64,000 bases of DNA, taken from NCBI GenBank assembly GCA_009760855.2, contig WPIO01000006.1, positions 684,001 to 748,000 on the forward strand, written 5' to 3'. Below the pieces are notes generated by a model. That model searched no databases and had not been told where the DNA came from. It was given only the letters and a program-made list of their open reading frames with translations. Of this stretch, positions 21,838-32,076 are shown piece after piece. How positions within the stretch are numbered: the stretch's first letter is position 1; every line of letters starts with the position of its first letter. The position numbers and the translations under genes were made by a program. The stretch is from Cristatella mucedo. Taxonomy: Eukaryota; Bryozoa; Phylactolaemata; Cristatellidae.

Positions 21838-22712
21838 CTCTCAGTGGTCTAAGCATCGCACCACCCACTTTTCGGAATCTAATTGTTTAGCTACAACTCG
21901 TAGGAACCTACTGTAGGTCGTACCAATCGATCCTAGCAAAGGCCAAGTCTAGCTTCTATAGAAACATTGTTGAATCACAGATGCACAATCAAAAAATGCT
22001 GATGTCAAAAATAAACCATTTCCTCGACCGTTGCCAGATTAGCTTCTTCCCTGATGATCCTTGTGATGATCTAGCTGATCGCTTCTCTCGATTCTTTGTG
22101 CAGAAGATGGACAAGATCAGGGAATCCATCCCTGCGATGACAACCTCCCCACTAGAATGATGTTCCTCGGTTCGTGGCTGCACCTCAATGTCTAAAATTA
22201 AGCAGGTCAGTAGTGATCTAGTCCTGAAGTTCGTATCTCAATCAAAGAAGGCAACAAGTCCTCTGGACCCTATTCCCACTGTCCTGCTCCTACGTTGCAT
22301 TGATCTGCTGCTGCCATGCATAACTAACATCATTAATATGTCATTAGCCTCAGGTCATGTCCCAGCACCTTTCAAAAAAGCTGTAGTAAGGCCATTTCTC
22401 AAGAAAGCGACACTAGACCAAGAGAACATTTAACAAGAACTTAAAAACCTATTTAGGACAGCATTTAGTGTGTCCCTGTGATTCGTCCTTCATGTGCTTA
22501 TGCGTGCTGACACTGTGCATGCTGCCACTAACCACATTTGCATGCTGACCCTTTGCATGTCGCCCCTAACCATGTTATTCATTTTGTTTGTTAATCAAGC
22601 ATGATATTACTCACCATTCAATTGCATTTCCCTTTGCAGCAAATGTAAAGCGCCTAGAGAGAGATTGAGTTCTCAGAGGGCGCTTTATCACACGCATTAT
22701 TATTATTATTAT
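21838..22712 (+). mobile_element. Rearranged LINE-A copy lacking the RT core
   Basis: A piece of the C-terminal domain (SGLSIAPPTFRNL), then the linker, then an RT beginning (KQVSSDLVLKFVSQSKKATS to LKKATLDQEN). At about 22,432 it jumps to the 3' end (LKNLFRTAFS-type, UTR, (ATT)n at 22,698-22,712). Confidence 0.7.
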
Positions 22713-23085
22713 AACCTCAAACCCGATGTAGACGATGTTTGTAGTTCGTATTTTCTCAGAGCCTGAAGCTCACTTCCGACAGGCATCATTACGTCATCCC
22801 TGGCTTTAAAACGTTTAAAAAAGCTAGAAACGCACCTATTTTTCACAGCATTTAGTGGCTCTAGGTGATTCGTCCGTTTTGTGCTTATGCATGCTGCCAC
22901 TTTGCATGCTGGCATGAACCATGTGTACATGCTGACCCTGTGCAGGCACCTCCAACAATGCTATGCTTGTAGTCATTGAGCATGCTACCACTAACCAAAC
23001 GATGGTGATTGCTTTGCAGCAAATGTCAAGTGCCTAGTACGAAATTGAGTTCCCCGACGGCGCTATGACTAACATACTATTATTA
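22713..23085 (+). mobile_element. LINE-A 3' end
   Basis: Diverged copy of the last coding codons, the UTR and a poor (ATT)n tail, directly behind the preceding LINE-A tail. Confidence 0.6.
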
Positions 23086-23689
23086 ACACTAAGATATGCC
23101 ACCTATCTTGTGTTTCTGAGCGTTTACTTATATAAGCTCAAACTTCACAATGCCCTGTGCTAGGTTAGTTAGTAAGTCTGCGAGTCCGGCACACTTCTGT
23201 CACACATACTGCTGTCAAGCTTCAACTGTGCTCCTTGTGAGAATTATAATTAGCAGCTAACTGGGAAAAGGTGCAGCCACAGTAACTCACTTCCGGTGGA
23301 CCTTTGCTCAGATCGACTGCCGAGAAAATGATAATTGTTTTATTAGTTTCACTGAGATAATCTTGCCTGATATGTCCACTTTGTACTATGAGGGTAGGTG
23401 CTCTAGCTATATATGTAATTTTCAACTCCCCTGATAACTTTTACACGGCACTCACCACAGTTACACCATCGTAGTGCTATAAATATCACAATGGGTTTGA
23501 TGCAAGCATGTCGCCTGGTATTTGTGTTTACGGAATCCCAGCCCGTAAGTTAAGAACTATTCAATTTATAATATATTTCAAAATTATGCAGATTGATAAA
23601 TAGCGAATCCTGCGAGGAGCAAGTTGATTTAAAGATTATCCGTGTAAAAATGTATCAAGCCTGGGTATTTAGAGATATCCGACACTATA
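23086..23689. other. Noncoding; innermost right-arm block
   Basis: From about 23,370 it pairs with 16,345-16,023 reversed. Nothing coding seen. Confidence 0.5.
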
Positions 23690-24360
23690 CATATCCAGGC
23701 TTTGTGTTCATTTGAATTGAAGGCCCAGTCTCAAAATGGTGAGGTTTGTTAGAGCCAAGGCTAATAGCATCGGCAGTATAGCTGGTGGAATTTGAAGAAC
23801 GAAGTGCCAGCCCATCAATAGCTAGGCTGCAGTGAGAAATTGAGGCTGCCTGCCTCCAAATGAGTTTCAGGACCTTAAAGTGGGCTTGATGGGAACCATG
23901 AGAATGAACGAAGCGGTACGCCACAGCAATTTCGGCTTCCGACAGATAATCCTATCTGCTCAATGCTGCACAAGCTCTAATCAGTCATGTAGGAAAAATG
24001 ACAAGAAGAGATCAACAAATATACATTTTGGGATGTCGTATGCGAATGGACAAACTTGGCTGTGGTATCCTAGTCTATGCGTCCGAAAAAATTGCGATTC
24101 TACGGTAGCTAAAAGTTTGCACATTTTGACTATGAAGATGATTTGGTAGTCTAGCCAGATGTCATGTTCACACAGGTTACTCAAATTATGTCACATGGGA
24201 ACACACTGGCCGAACCAAATTTGAGGATTAAATCCAGAAAGATCCACAGTCAGAGCAAGCCTTCCAATACAGTTTGCCTTCCTAGAGTAACATTAAAACG
24301 TTTCCTAACTCACTCGGATGAGCTTGCTGGCATACGACGAGTTGAAAGTCTGTAAAATGA
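23690..24360 (-). mobile_element. Very old LINE-A-type remnant
   Basis: The antisense C-terminal domain is only traceable by scattered matches (for example GGCTGTGGTATCCTAGTCTA near 24,060). No usable frame. Confidence 0.4.
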
Positions 24361-24485
24361 TCAGGCTGGTCAACCAAGTTTACTTCAAGCTAGAGGATTT
24401 CACTGGAATCCTAAATAGGCCTATCGCTGCAACAGCCTGAGGATGAATGCTAGCGAAGCGAACTGAGATCCCACCGAAAAAGTGT

Positions 24486-24491
24486 TTTATT
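24486..24491 (-). terminator. Candidate poly(A) signal for the receptor gene
   Basis: AATAAA on the minus strand (TTTATT on the plus strand), followed downstream by a T- and G-rich stretch (CACTTTTTCGGTGGG). It is the first canonical signal after both possible stop codons of the gene. Confidence 0.4.
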
Positions 24492-24552
24492 CAAGTGGCG
24501 TGGACAACAATTTTTTTCCACGATTGAATCGCAGTAAATAAAAAGACCAACA

Positions 24553-24773
24553 TCAGCATTGTCTTAAGAGGTCGTGCACAGTTACAAGAACACTGCTCAT
24601 ACTACAGAGCTGAGCTCGAGCTTGGGCAGGACTGCCCAAGGTCGAGGTCAAAGCAGTGGCTAAGATTTGAGGGCTGCAATCCACAGCAGAAGCCGAGCTC
24701 ATACAACGCCGCCTGGCGGCAGTTCTAGAGAACTTGGTCAGACCCGAAAAGAGCAAATGTGAAGTGATTGTCA
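24553..24773 (-). CDS. Possible C-terminal exon downstream of the proline-rich exon
   Basis: On the minus strand, after a possible acceptor (CATAGACAG| at about 24,774), a frame of about 73 codons runs to a TGA at 24,553. It ends in an amphipathic-looking stretch (ILATALTSTLGSPAQARAQL then SSVLVTVHDLLRQC). Only about 60 nt further on is an AATAAA signal, so the layout fits a last exon. The acceptor is phase 1, so it would need a phase-1 donor inside the 3' part of the proline-rich exon; a weak one is seen (AGCTGCA|GTCAGG near 25,430). The helical end loosely recalls actin-binding C-termini, but I would not name it. The alternative is that this is simply 3' UTR of a transcript whose protein ends at 25,367. 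Confidence 0.35.
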
Positions 24774-24774
24774 C

Positions 24775-25366
24775 TGTCTATGCAAGACTGCAGGCTTAAC
24801 TAAACCTTACGATTACAGCAGTGCTGGGCCAATAAAAAATATCACCTCACTCGGCACTCGTTCGCGGCCACTCGGGTGCAAGGCTCTAGCTTTTCGGGCA
24901 CCGGCTACATAGCCAAGCAGCAGCCGGTGCAGCCAGAAGCAACGATGAGAACGATTCGCGACCCACGAGAAGTTCTGACTGAAAGGGCAACCGGTGGGTG
25001 GCCCAATGGACGGATAACTCGTCTGAACCACGGCGGTCAATGGCCGTGACACGTAGACGTAAGAAAAAAAACACACACACACACACACAAGAAAAAGATG
25101 ACAAGAGACGTCGTCGGTGGCATCAGCAGGCTCTGCCCCTCCACTCAGCTTGCGGCCACCTATTCAGCTTGATCGACTTCGACCCGGTGCATGCCGGGAA
25201 ACAGACGTCAACCAAGCGACGAGCCTCGCTGCCGCAGTGGGTGGCCGCAGAAGCAGCAGCAGCAGCCACTCCCAGCGAAGATCGAGCTACACCAGGGCTG
25301 GGCCAACTCGCAGGGTCGGACAGAAGCAGGTCAGGGCGCCTCACGATGCGGCAGCCGCGGCCAGGT
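24775..25366. other. 3' UTR or intron of the receptor gene
   Basis: Lies between the proline-rich exon and the candidate last exon. Contains a short (CA)n at 25,070-25,090. Open frames here are in shifted phase and low in complexity. Confidence 0.4.
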
Positions 25367-26327
25367 TCAGCGGCCGGCGGCGTCGCTCGGCCGCGAGTGG
25401 AGGCGCGCCGGCTTCGGCGGTCCTTCCTGACTGCAGCTGGGCGCGCGGCTAGCCGGCGACACCGGCGAGAGACTGGCAGCGTCGCCGTGAGGCAGCGAAC
25501 GCTCGGCCACTGCGGCGGCGGCCGAGGCGAGTTTGCTTGGCTTAGGAGGCGGCTGAGGCCTGCCGCTAGGAACTGAGGGCGGCAGCTGCTGAGGCCTGCC
25601 ACTACTGCTGGCCACGGCTGGAGCAGCAGCCTGCGCCACAGGCACAAACGTCGCCTGCCGCAGGGCGACCGGCGGAGGTGGCGGAGCAGGCATCCGCTTC
25701 CCTGACGACAGCCGAGCTTCGGGCTGAGCGGCAGCTGCGGGCGGCTGGGCCACCTGAGATGCCGGCATCCGGCTGCCGTCGTCGATCTGAGCAGCTGCGC
25801 CAGGAGGAACCTGCTGCAGAGAAGGAGGAGGTGGAGGAGGAGGAGCACTCGACAGGCCCGATGGACGCCTGCCGATGCTGGACAAGTTGGGCCGGAAATC
25901 GCTGGCGTAGGCCATCGAGACGGGCCTCGAGCCAGGCCGGCTGCCGCCACCACCGAACGAGCTGTGCACGCTGGCCGCCTCCTCCTCCTCCTGAATCAGA
26001 CGCCTCTTGTGCAGCAACGTGGCAAACTGCACCAGATCTTCGCCCTCTGGGTCGGACCGGATCTGTTCGATCACGTGCTTGACCAGCTTGCTCGGCTGTT
26101 TCCCAGGCGGCTGTGGAGCCGAGGCGACGGCAACGACGGCTGGCGATGACTTCGGCTTTGGGTTCGTGGCTGACTGCACGTGCAGCAGCCGCTCCATCTC
26201 GGGGCCGTCGAGTCGATTGGTGGCCCGACCGTTTATCGGCTTCTCTGGAGCCTGTTCGACTTGGGCGGCTGCCGTCGAAGTAAGCTTGTTTGGCACAGCT
26301 TTCCTGCGCTTGGCAGCAAGCTTGCTC
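25367..26327 (-). CDS. Proline-rich cytoplasmic-tail exon of the receptor gene
   Basis: A 961-nt exon begins after the acceptor TCGTTTGTTGTAG| at 26,328 with one base completing the codon left by the transmembrane exon, then runs open for 319 codons to a TGA at 25,367. It starts with the basic run SKLAAKRRKAVPNK. It then has a predicted helical acidic block (LVKHVIEQIRSDPEGEDLVQ to EEEEAASVHSS), a Gly/Arg/Ser stretch, and several polyproline runs (APPPPPPPP, MPAPPPPP) of the profilin/EVH1/SH3 type. Class II SH3-like motifs follow (QPPPKPSKL, GPPKPARL). This suggests a tail that recruits SH3 or actin-regulatory proteins; that is inference, and I recognise no named family. The region is GC-rich compared with its surroundings. 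A degenerate copy lies on the plus strand at 15,609-16,022. The exon may end at the TGA or splice earlier into the candidate C-terminal exon at 24,773. A 5' start codon inside the exon is not needed. Confidence 0.75.
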
Positions 26328-26493
26328 CTACAACAAACGAAGGAAGTCGCAGCGTCGATGGCTTCTGGCTTGAAAGCTGAACCCTGTTGGCGAGTCCAGG
26401 TGAAGGCACCGGTGAATGCCGGGGATTAGGTGAGGTGCAGCTCAGTCCAGTCCACAGGCAGATACTGAGAGCAGTGGCTGATGCTTGGGGTGA

Positions 26494-26935
26494 GCAATAT
26501 CATGTTTGATAAACAACAGGAATAACGTGGTTAGGGTGACATGCACAGGGTCAGCATGCAAGTGTGGTCCCGTGGCAGCATGCATAGTGTCAGCACGCAT
26601 AAGCACATCAAGGACGAATCATAGGGACCCACTAAATGCTGTCCTAAATAAGTGTGTTTTTAGGTTCCTTTTAAATGTGGTCAGGTCAGGGGATGTTCTG
26701 ACGCAGGTCGGGAGGGAGTTCCAGGCTTTGGGAGCATACGAACTAAATGCGTGGTCTCCAAAGGATATGAGGTTTGTACGAGGTATTGGTAAACTGTTGG
26801 ATTCCGAAAAGCGGGTGGTACGATGCTTGGCCTGGTGGGTGAGTGGATCTGAGAGACAGGCTGGAGCCAGCGAATGATGTGACCTAAAAGTGAGTGACAA
26901 AACCTTGAAGTCGATACGTTGCTTATCCGAGGTAG
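26494..26935 (-). mobile_element. LINE-A 3' fragment in intron
   Basis: Antisense C-terminal codons (NLKTHLFRTAFSGSL, KAWNSLPTCVRTS) and UTR, missing the (ATT)n tail. Confidence 0.75.
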
Positions 26936-27588
26936 TCGTTTTCTGGGTGCTTATTTTTGCTGACAGTGTCAATACTATCAATAACCAATTGAGATGCTCC
27001 TTTCCAGCATAATTAAGGTGCTTATTAAGTGATTTATTCGTCTTGAGGTGCTATATGTACGTCCTGATGTTATTATTTGTACAAGATTTTTTTAAATTAG
27101 AGAGTAAGCAAGCTTAACTAGTCTTGAGCTTTAGGAGGACCCTACAGGAGCCTAGCACAAAAGGGTGTGGCAGGGCCAACCCAGACAAAAGGGTGTGGCA
27201 GGGCAAACTGACCTAACAGTAATTGGGATGCCTGGCCTGCATGCAGAAGGGGCAATTGGATCTTGCCCCTTCTGCATGCAGGCCAGGCATCTTATCTTGT
27301 GGTTTCGACTGGAGCTGCATTTGAAATGGTTGCAAGCACACAGCTACAAACAGTGCAAGACTGAGCTCACGATCGGTGCCGACCGACACGGCAGAGAGCT
27401 CCTTGCTGGGATCACCGAGGTCCCTCTCCAGATGTAGGACTAGGCGAGCACAGGCAGTCGAGGGGCGCAGCAGAGAGGGCACGTCTCGACAAGAGCATCG
27501 CAATCCAGACTCAAGCGATCGGCTCGAAAGCTGGAAACCGATGCATGCATGCATCGGATCGGCTGCACGGATTTTCTTCCATCTGCAG
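26936..27588. other. Intron sequence with hairpin and short direct repeats
   Basis: A direct repeat of ACAAAAGGGTGTGGCAGGGC lies at about 27,158-27,205, followed by the perfect hairpin listed separately. No gene. Confidence 0.5.
27227..27291. repeat. Perfect 29-bp inverted repeat, 7-nt loop
   Basis: Arms 27,227-27,255 and 27,263-27,291 are exactly complementary (GATGCCTGGCCTGCATGCAG...), with loop TTGGATC. The stem is GC-rich and would fold stably as RNA or DNA. Confidence 0.95.
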
Positions 27589-27893
27589 GTTCTACCTAGA
27601 CTGTGGAAATCACTTCCACAATTCCGATGCAACGATATCCCCTCTCCTGCTACCGACTACGGCAAATCCTTTCCAGCTGTCCTGAGCTGGTACTTCCAAG
27701 CTACTCACTCACTTCATCGGCTTCGCTCCTGACTTAGCTATGCTTCTCAACTTTTTGTTGCTTCGTGATATGAAGTCTGATGGCTGTGTCGTGGCTACCA
27801 AAAGCCGCTTAGGCATCAAGTGTGCAATAGATGACTCCCTTTAATAGTCTAAGTGGCTTTGCAGAGTTATAGATGGAGATAAAATATGTTTAC
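27589..27893 (+). mobile_element. LINE-B 3' fragment
   Basis: Contains PRLWKSLPQFRCND, DYGKSFPAVLSWYFQATH and the LINE-B UTR ending near TTTACATTAAAAAG. Confidence 0.65.
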
Positions 27894-28449
27894 ATTAAAA
27901 AGGGGCTCCTGATTGATTCGGCTTGCCGACGGCTACTCACCTTTGGAAATGCCTCTGGCCTGATGACTATGCTTTGGCTGCTTGATTTTTAAAAACATAC
28001 ATATGCAATGCGAGCACACAACGAACACAGCAGCTGGAGGCATGACACCCTCTACGCCATGGGCACTAGCCTTTTGGGCACCATAGGTATGAATGAGTAA
28101 GCTTATCACACCCTGCCCCTTGCAGAATGTAGAGGGGGTGGTCTTAGATTTGCTGGCGAATTTCGTTAGTGCATGGGCAATGACGAAGTCGGGACAGATG
28201 AAAGGACCACGAACAACAGAAGCAACCATCAGAGGAGGACGCTGGACACTGACAATGAAAGAGGCAGGACACCGAGATGGAGCAGAGGTAGCAACACAAC
28301 AAAATGCTCACCATTTGCTCCTCTGCTGCAAAGGCGCTACACGCGCCCCCCCCCCCCGGGAGGGGGGGGGCATTCAGACTACCTGGACATCTCACACAAA
28401 TTATTAGACCTCAGACCAAGCCCAACCAAAACATGTTGACCTTTTCCAG
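27894..28449. other. Unassigned intron sequence
   Basis: A plus-strand frame (28,093-28,407) has no recognised domain and ends in a C10/G9 run (28,349-28,371) that forms a small G/C palindrome. No gene called. Confidence 0.4.
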
Positions 28450-29310
28450 TTGATATTTATAATGACAATAATAGAATTTTTTTATTGTACTCTCAAGGAA
28501 CTAAATCTCCCTACAGACACAGTACATACCATAGAAAGGAGGCATGTCATGTGGCTAGTGATAATGCGCACAAATTAAGCAGGCATCAACATATAGAAGA
28601 TAGTTCGCACAAATGAAGCAAAAGTAGCCGGTGGTTGTACAGCAATTTCCTTCTAAATGTGGTCAGGTCATGTGATGTCCTGCCGTCAGTTGGTAGTGAG
28701 TTTCACGCTTATGGAGCATAGGAGCTAAAGGCAGGCGTGGTCTCCAAAAGATTTGAATGCTCGTCAGAGGCACAGCTAAGCGAATTAAGGCAGGAGAGTG
28801 GTCGCTATTAGTCAAAGCCTTATGGGGGAACTATGCCCGATAGGTAGGCTGGAGCATAAGGATGAAGGGACCTACATTTCGTGCGACAGAATCAAGAAGC
28901 CAATACACTGCTTGATATGGGAGACAGCTCAGGTCGATGAGACTATGTGTCCTGTGGCAGTTGTGATGCTCACGAGAGCTTAGCTGCAGAGTTTTTCACC
29001 AACTGTGAGGGTTTTATTGCACTGGCCGAAAAGCTTGCAATTAGTAAGTTACGCGAGCCTAGATATGATGTCACAGATGTATGGATCAGCTTGGCTGTGG
29101 TACAAATATCTCAGCAACTGTGAGCAATATTAGGTACGTGAAAATATGCCGACTTGAAAAAAGCAACTAGAGCGATCAGCCATTGCTGAGCATTTTGGAA
29201 CTGGACACTCCGATTGATGGCATATATTGTGGAAGATATGCTAAAAGGACAATTTTGCATGCTAGGGTTACACGTGTAATTGACTCTGGGTTTGCCTGAC
29301 AGTGATAGTT
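28450..29310 (-). mobile_element. Old LINE-A copy, minus strand
   Basis: A degenerate antisense tail (28,456-28,500) and C-terminal domain are traceable by position of AAATGTGGTCAGGTCA and GGTAGTGAGTTTC. No open frame. Confidence 0.55.
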
Positions 29311-29316
29311 GCTATG

Positions 29317-29321
29317 GGCTG

Positions 29322-29367
<46 letters not shown>
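29317..29367. repeat. (TA)n microsatellite
   Basis: About 25 TA units followed by TTTA repeats. Confidence 0.95.
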
Positions 29368-29372
<5 letters not shown>

Positions 29373-29384
29373 TTATTTATTTAT

Positions 29385-29530
29385 TTATAAAATGTATTTG
29401 ATTCATTTGCATAGCGCCCCAAGAGAACTGAATCTCTATTATGGCGTCATACGTATGCCTCAGGGCTCGAGCCTACGACCTTGGCCGGAGCGAGCACCTT
29501 AACCACTGGACCAAACCAGCTCGTTTTCAA
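29385..29530 (-). mobile_element. SINE family 2: tRNA head with LINE-A-type tail
   Basis: On the minus strand: GAGCTGGTTTGGTCCAGTGG (box-A region), box B as GTAGGCTCGAGCCC, then a tail (AGAGATTCAGTTCTCTTGGG) resembling the LINE-A 3' end. Confidence 0.7.
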
Positions 29531-31060
29531 ACACCAGCTGGCTAGTTAAAAATTAGCCACAACTCTTGTCCATTGTAAAGCACATTATGCAATATAACAG
29601 TTTTCTCAGTATGCAATATAATATAATCCGAGACTGCTCTAAGCGAGCATGCCTGGTTGTGGTAGGCTTGTAAGTTGAAGAAGCTCAATGATGGCTGCTG
29701 CTGGCAGGGGTTCAGCGGTGCCACTGTCGGATGCTAGGAATCGGCACCAGTCAGCTGTCGGCCAATAGACCGAGTCAGCATCGAGGCACTCAGGTGCTTG
29801 CACACGCCCATCCGCCCAAAGCCTTCCCGCTGTCTGAGCTTGTGCCTAGCCTGTGGGGCCTCAAGTTCACAAGTCAGTCCACCCAAGGGTGCCGACTCAA
29901 ATTCCTGGATGCAGCCACTGGAAACCACAAACAGGCCACCCGAGAGCTCGGTGTTGACATCTAGCCCCACCACTAGCCCGTACCTTAGGCTTCCACGAAT
30001 CGATGTCGGCGATGCAGAAGAGGCAATCTACCGAGGCCTCGAGGCGACCACCACCGTTACGATGAGTGCACCACGGTTGACCAGTACTGACAGACGTTAA
30101 AACTACGACCTGAGCACCTCGGGCTCTATTCAGAATGGCCTGGTGAGTCAAGTCTCTTGTAGCTCGCTTCATAGTCGCAAATGATATTGCATAGGATTTG
30201 AGTAGTTCTCTAGAGTGACGTGAAACACTGTTACCCTCTGCACCCGCAGATAAGATGACCAATACCGAGGTCAAAGGGTGAGCCCGATATGCCCGTAGGA
30301 GCAGAAGAATTTCGCAGAAGTTAAATCACGGAGGATGGCTAGGCTGCAACTGCCTTGGCTCACATTGCACTACAGAGATGTCTCCTTGCCATTCTCGATA
30401 GGAAGAGAGCATTTTGTTCTCACTCTGATGCATGTCTAACAAGGCCAGTTGTAAGCTTTGGTTCTAAATAGATCGTAATACCAAAGGTAGCACTAATAAA
30501 TACTGTTCAACAAGCAAACCCACAATTCCACTAGAGCCGACATTTTGATGACTACAGGACGAAAGGGCTTGAGCTGAGGATGTACCCAGAGGGGCAGAAT
30601 CGAAACTACTTCGTGCCCTGGTAATAGGACTACTGCCCTAATAATTGCTCTCTGATAAGACCAGGAGATGAGACTGCACAGACGGTGCTCTCAATTACCA
30701 TGCCAGCAGCATTTAGGAACCTCGATGCCTTGCCAAAATGCTAGGTAATACACGGCTGGCTTCCAAAAACTACCAGCATCCACCCCTGTGCCTTGAAGTA
30801 CCACGGGCCGTAGATGCCAGGTGCAGCAACACTACAGGTCACTCACTGCATTACTAAGCAGAAGCAATGCATTTATAATGCTCATTACTATTAGCTTGAT
30901 AAAATGGGTAAAGCACTGCCACGAACAAAATTTGGTCACGCTGTGGATTTCTGCTGCTGTCAGTCAGCAGACAGCTATGCTACATCAAAACAACAACGGA
31001 TTACTCAAGCCTATTTCACCGGAACTGCCTTCAGAGAATGCTACCCCGAATATAACTTCG
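29531..31060. other. Right-arm block with degraded coding-like frames
   Basis: 30,230-31,060 pairs with 15,165-14,324. On the minus strand a frame at 30,100-30,270 (TSVLVILSAGAEGNSVSRHS, then RELLKSYAISFA) faintly resembles a von Willebrand A-type strand-helix pattern, and ends near a possible donor (CCTAAG|GTACGG at about 29,985). A TGA near 30,328 breaks the upstream continuation. Treated as unconfirmed or a decayed exon. Confidence 0.3.
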
Positions 31061-31197
31061 TCTTCATGCTTGTCTTCCCAATAAATATGTGGAACTATAC
31101 AAGAGGAGAAGAAAAGGAGAGCAGAGAGGTAAAGAGAAGCAGGACAGAGAGAACGGAGAGCCGAGTGGGAGGTGAGAGAAGGCAAAGAGGAAAGTGA

Positions 31198-31202
<5 letters not shown>

Positions 31203-31293
<91 letters not shown>
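31203..31293. repeat. (GA)n microsatellite
   Basis: About 45 GA units in a purine-rich region of about 430 bp (31,100-31,530). The long Ser-Leu and Arg-Glu frames across it are artefacts of the repeat. Confidence 0.95.
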
Positions 31294-31294
<1 letters not shown>

Positions 31295-31890
31295 GAGAGA
31301 GAGGAAGAGGAGTTATGCAATTGGATAGAGGTGCATATATTTTGGGAGAGCAGCACAACTGGGGTGAAAGGGTGAGGAGAGAAAAAGAGGGGACCGGTGG
31401 GAAAGAAAGAATAGAGAGGGTGGATGAATGAAAGAACTGGTAAGATAAAGGGAGATAAAGAGTGAGAATGATAACAATAATGATGAGTGAGTGGAAGACA
31501 GAGTGAGAAGAGAGAGAGGAAGAGGATAAGTCAAACTGTCAAACCTGTCTGTAAGCCAAACTAATAAATTTGACTAGCTATGCTTCGAGGGGTAGGCGGC
31601 CCTTAATCAGAGTACCTCTCCGGCATGCCTCTACCGTAAGGCCAGGTTAATTAGGCAGGATCAAACTACTAACTTCAGAGTTGCAATAAGTATAAAAAGT
31701 ATGAGGAAATCGATGTCAATTGAAAACGACTTCGACTTGAAAAACTAATTGCCACACATGTGCACTCTTGTACATTGATCCTCGGGCAGCCCTCAATTAC
31801 CATACAAGTGACATCGATTCGTCTACATCACTCTCATACATGCACCCAATACAAAACGGACACACACGCATGTACATGAGCTCGCGCGCG

Positions 31891-31928
<38 letters not shown>

Positions 31929-32076
31929 CACGCACACAACTACACACAGACACACACAAGCTGCTGGCAATCGAACGGCCATTGCCAGAACAGCTGCCCA
32001 GGCGGTGAGCTAGGAAAGAGAGTCCAAAGTCGATCTCGACAAGGATCTGACAGGCAGCGAAGGCTCTTTATGATAA
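31294..32076. other. Purine-rich and (CA)n intron sequence
   Basis: Includes (CA)n at about 31,893-31,925 and a weak tRNA-like remnant near 31,625-31,680. No gene. Confidence 0.5.

Noticed and set aside
24998-25576. 192-codon Arg-rich plus-strand frame
   Set aside because: Antisense shadow of the proline-rich exon and its 3' flank.
25123-25953. 276-codon Arg/Leu-rich minus-strand frame
   Set aside because: It overlaps the proline-rich exon in another frame; its composition is the shifted reading of GC-rich proline codons.
27158-27291. CRISPR-like repeat-spacer array
   Set aside because: Only two direct repeats and one hairpin, in an intron of an animal gene.
29734-29973. Minus-strand frame GLDVNTELSGGLFVVSSG... 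as a propeller-type exon
   Set aside because: Single short motif resemblance only; frame differs from the neighbouring 30.1-kb frame and no junction could be justified.
30985-31356. Long Ser-Leu or Arg-Glu repeat proteins
   Set aside because: Translations of the (GA)n microsatellite; the same applies near 1,600, 46,300, 52,150 and 61,450.
31840-32010. Z-DNA or regulatory role for the (CA)n tract
   Set aside because: Ordinary microsatellite; nothing nearby ties it to a promoter.
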